A DNA stretch of 6,887 nucleotides from NCBI GenBank assembly GCA_902772565.1, contig CACYBJ010000238.1, positions 1 through 6,887 of the forward strand, given 5' to 3'. Below, in pieces: positions 6,097 to 6,887 of this stretch. Each line of letters opens with the position of its first letter. Position 1 is the stretch's first letter. The translations under genes were made by a program, and so were the position numbers. Source of the DNA: an uncultured Lachnospiraceae bacterium (GTDB taxonomy: Bacteria; Bacillota; Clostridia; Lachnospirales; Lachnospiraceae). The notes beneath the pieces are model-generated. The model saw only the letters and a list, made by a program, of their open reading frames with translations. It did not search any database and was not told the DNA's origin.

Positions 6097-6843
6097 TTAA
6101 GCGTTAACAATCTGACCGAAATCAGGCTTAAGTGAAGCGCCACCGATGAGACCACCATCGATGTTTGGCTTAGCAAGAAGTTCAGCAGCATTTCCGGCAT
6201 TCATAGAACCGCCGTACTGGATACGAACTGCTTCTGCTGTAGCATCATCATAGAGATCGGCAATTGTCTTACGGATGATACCGCAAACTTCTTCAGCCTG
6301 ATCAGCTGTTGCTGTTTCGCCTGTACCGATAGCCCAGATTGGCTCGTAAGCAATTACGAGATCCTTAACCTGATCTGCTGCTACATCTGTAAGATCCCAC
6401 TTGATCTGTCTCTTGATCCACTCTACATAAGTTCCGGCCTTACGAAGTGCAAGGGACTCACCGCAGCAAAGGATTGGCTTAAGACCTGAAGCAAATGCCT
6501 TCTTAACCTTTGCATTGATAAGAATATCGTTCTCGCCGAAGATATCTCTTCTCTCGGAATGACCGATGATAATATATTCAACGCCTGCGTCCTTAAGCAT
6601 AGGAGCAGAAATTTCGCCTGTAAAAGCACCCTTGTCTTCAATGTAGAAGTTTTCAGCACCAACGTGAACGTTTGTACCCTTTACAGCTTCTGCTACAGGA
6701 ACGATATCGATTGCAGGTACACAGTATACTACATCTACATCATCGTTCTTTACAAGGTCCTTAAGTGTTGCTACAAGTTCTACTGCCTCGCTTGGAGTCT
6801 TGTTCATCTTCCAGTTTCCGGCAATTATTCTTCTTCTTGACAT
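6097..6843 (-). CDS. tpiA: triosephosphate isomerase
   Basis: Glycolytic and gluconeogenic enzyme interconverting dihydroxyacetone phosphate and glyceraldehyde 3-phosphate in the cytoplasm, usually as a homodimer. A complete TIM barrel of 248 residues, the normal length. Active-site residues: N10 and K12 in AGNWKMN (8-14), catalytic H95 in IIIGHSERR (91-99), catalytic base E167 in AYEPIWAIGTG (165-175). The flexible phosphate-gripping loop 6 follows E167. S213 in YGGSM (210-214) and the GGLIGGASL segment (230-238) complete the phosphate site. The ATG is preceded by AAGGAG with a spacer of about six bases. The gene starts 16 nt after the stop of an upstream gene, probably pgk, fitting a gap-pgk-tpi glycolytic operon. 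Nothing is missing or odd in the catalytic core. Confidence 0.98.
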   Translation of the reverse strand: MSRRRIIAGNWKMNKTPSEAVELVATLKDLVKNDDVDVVYCVPAIDIVPVAEAVKGTNVHVGAENFYIEDKGAFTGEISAPMLKDAGVEYIIIGHSERRDIFGENDILINAKVKKAFASGLKPILCCGESLALRKAGTYVEWIKRQIKWDLTDVAADQVKDLVIAYEPIWAIGTGETATADQAEEVCGIIRKTIADLYDDATAEAVRIQYGGSMNAGNAAELLAKPNIDGGLIGGASLKPDFGQIVNA

Positions 6844-6859
6844 AATTTACTCCTTGATA

Positions 6860-6886
6860 TTATTTATCATCTGCTGCATATACACC
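6860..6886 (-). CDS. 3' end of an upstream gene, probably phosphoglycerate kinase
   Basis: Only the last eight codons and a TAA stop are in the window, reading G-V-Y-A-A-D-D-K. Phosphoglycerate kinases commonly end in an LPGV-x-A-L/A-x-DK-like tail, and pgk usually sits directly before tpiA in Firmicutes. The 16-nt gap to tpiA, filled by its ribosome binding site, supports co-transcription. With so few residues, the identity rests on context plus a weak tail match. Confidence 0.5.
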   Translation of the reverse strand, partial: GVYAADDK

Positions 6887-6887
6887 C

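Noticed and set aside
1..6887. Prophage, transposon, toxin-antitoxin or defence genes
   Set aside because: All coding space is occupied by housekeeping genes with normal motifs; no transposase, integrase, terminal repeats or nuclease-type small gene pair was found.

Overview
The window looks like chromosomal DNA of a low-to-moderate GC Clostridia-type Firmicute, possibly Lachnospiraceae. The grounds are the gene order (probable pgk end, tpiA, secG, rnr, smpB), strong GGAG-type ribosome binding sites, a TTG start, a CBS/DRTGG-containing family II pyrophosphatase and AT-rich spacers. The family-level placement is inference. Every supported gene lies on the minus strand, so transcription runs from high to low coordinates.

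Layout in transcription order. At 6887-6860 are the last eight codons of an upstream gene, probably phosphoglycerate kinase. Then come triosephosphate isomerase (6843-6097) and the translocon subunit SecG (6029-5790). SecG has its own well-formed extended -10 promoter and is followed by a strong intrinsic terminator (5776-5741). A 220-bp non-coding gap (5570-5789) holds that terminator, a candidate promoter and a leader hairpin for rnr. From there a compact run has gaps of 1, 12, 21 and 1 nt: rnr (RNase R), smpB, a 550-residue regulated pyrophosphatase, purine nucleoside phosphorylase, and the first 100 codons of an adenosine deaminase that leaves the window at position 1.

How the genes fit together. 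SmpB and RNase R are partners in tmRNA-mediated ribosome rescue and decay of faulty mRNA. Purine nucleoside phosphorylase and adenosine deaminase salvage purine nucleosides. The pyrophosphatase removes the PPi made by phosphoribosyltransferase and polymerisation reactions, and in characterised relatives it is controlled by adenine nucleotides. A plausible reading is an operon linking RNA breakdown with purine recovery, but this is inference from order and spacing only. ssrA (tmRNA), which often follows smpB, is not in the window.

The one really unusual feature is at the left edge. About 45 residues in, after the HxH metal motif, the adenosine deaminase frame runs into an Asn/Ser-rich low-complexity stretch. 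It is built from a 9/18-bp tandem repeat that is about 16% GC and continues off the window. No clearly new multi-gene system is visible; the other genes are recognisable housekeeping genes.
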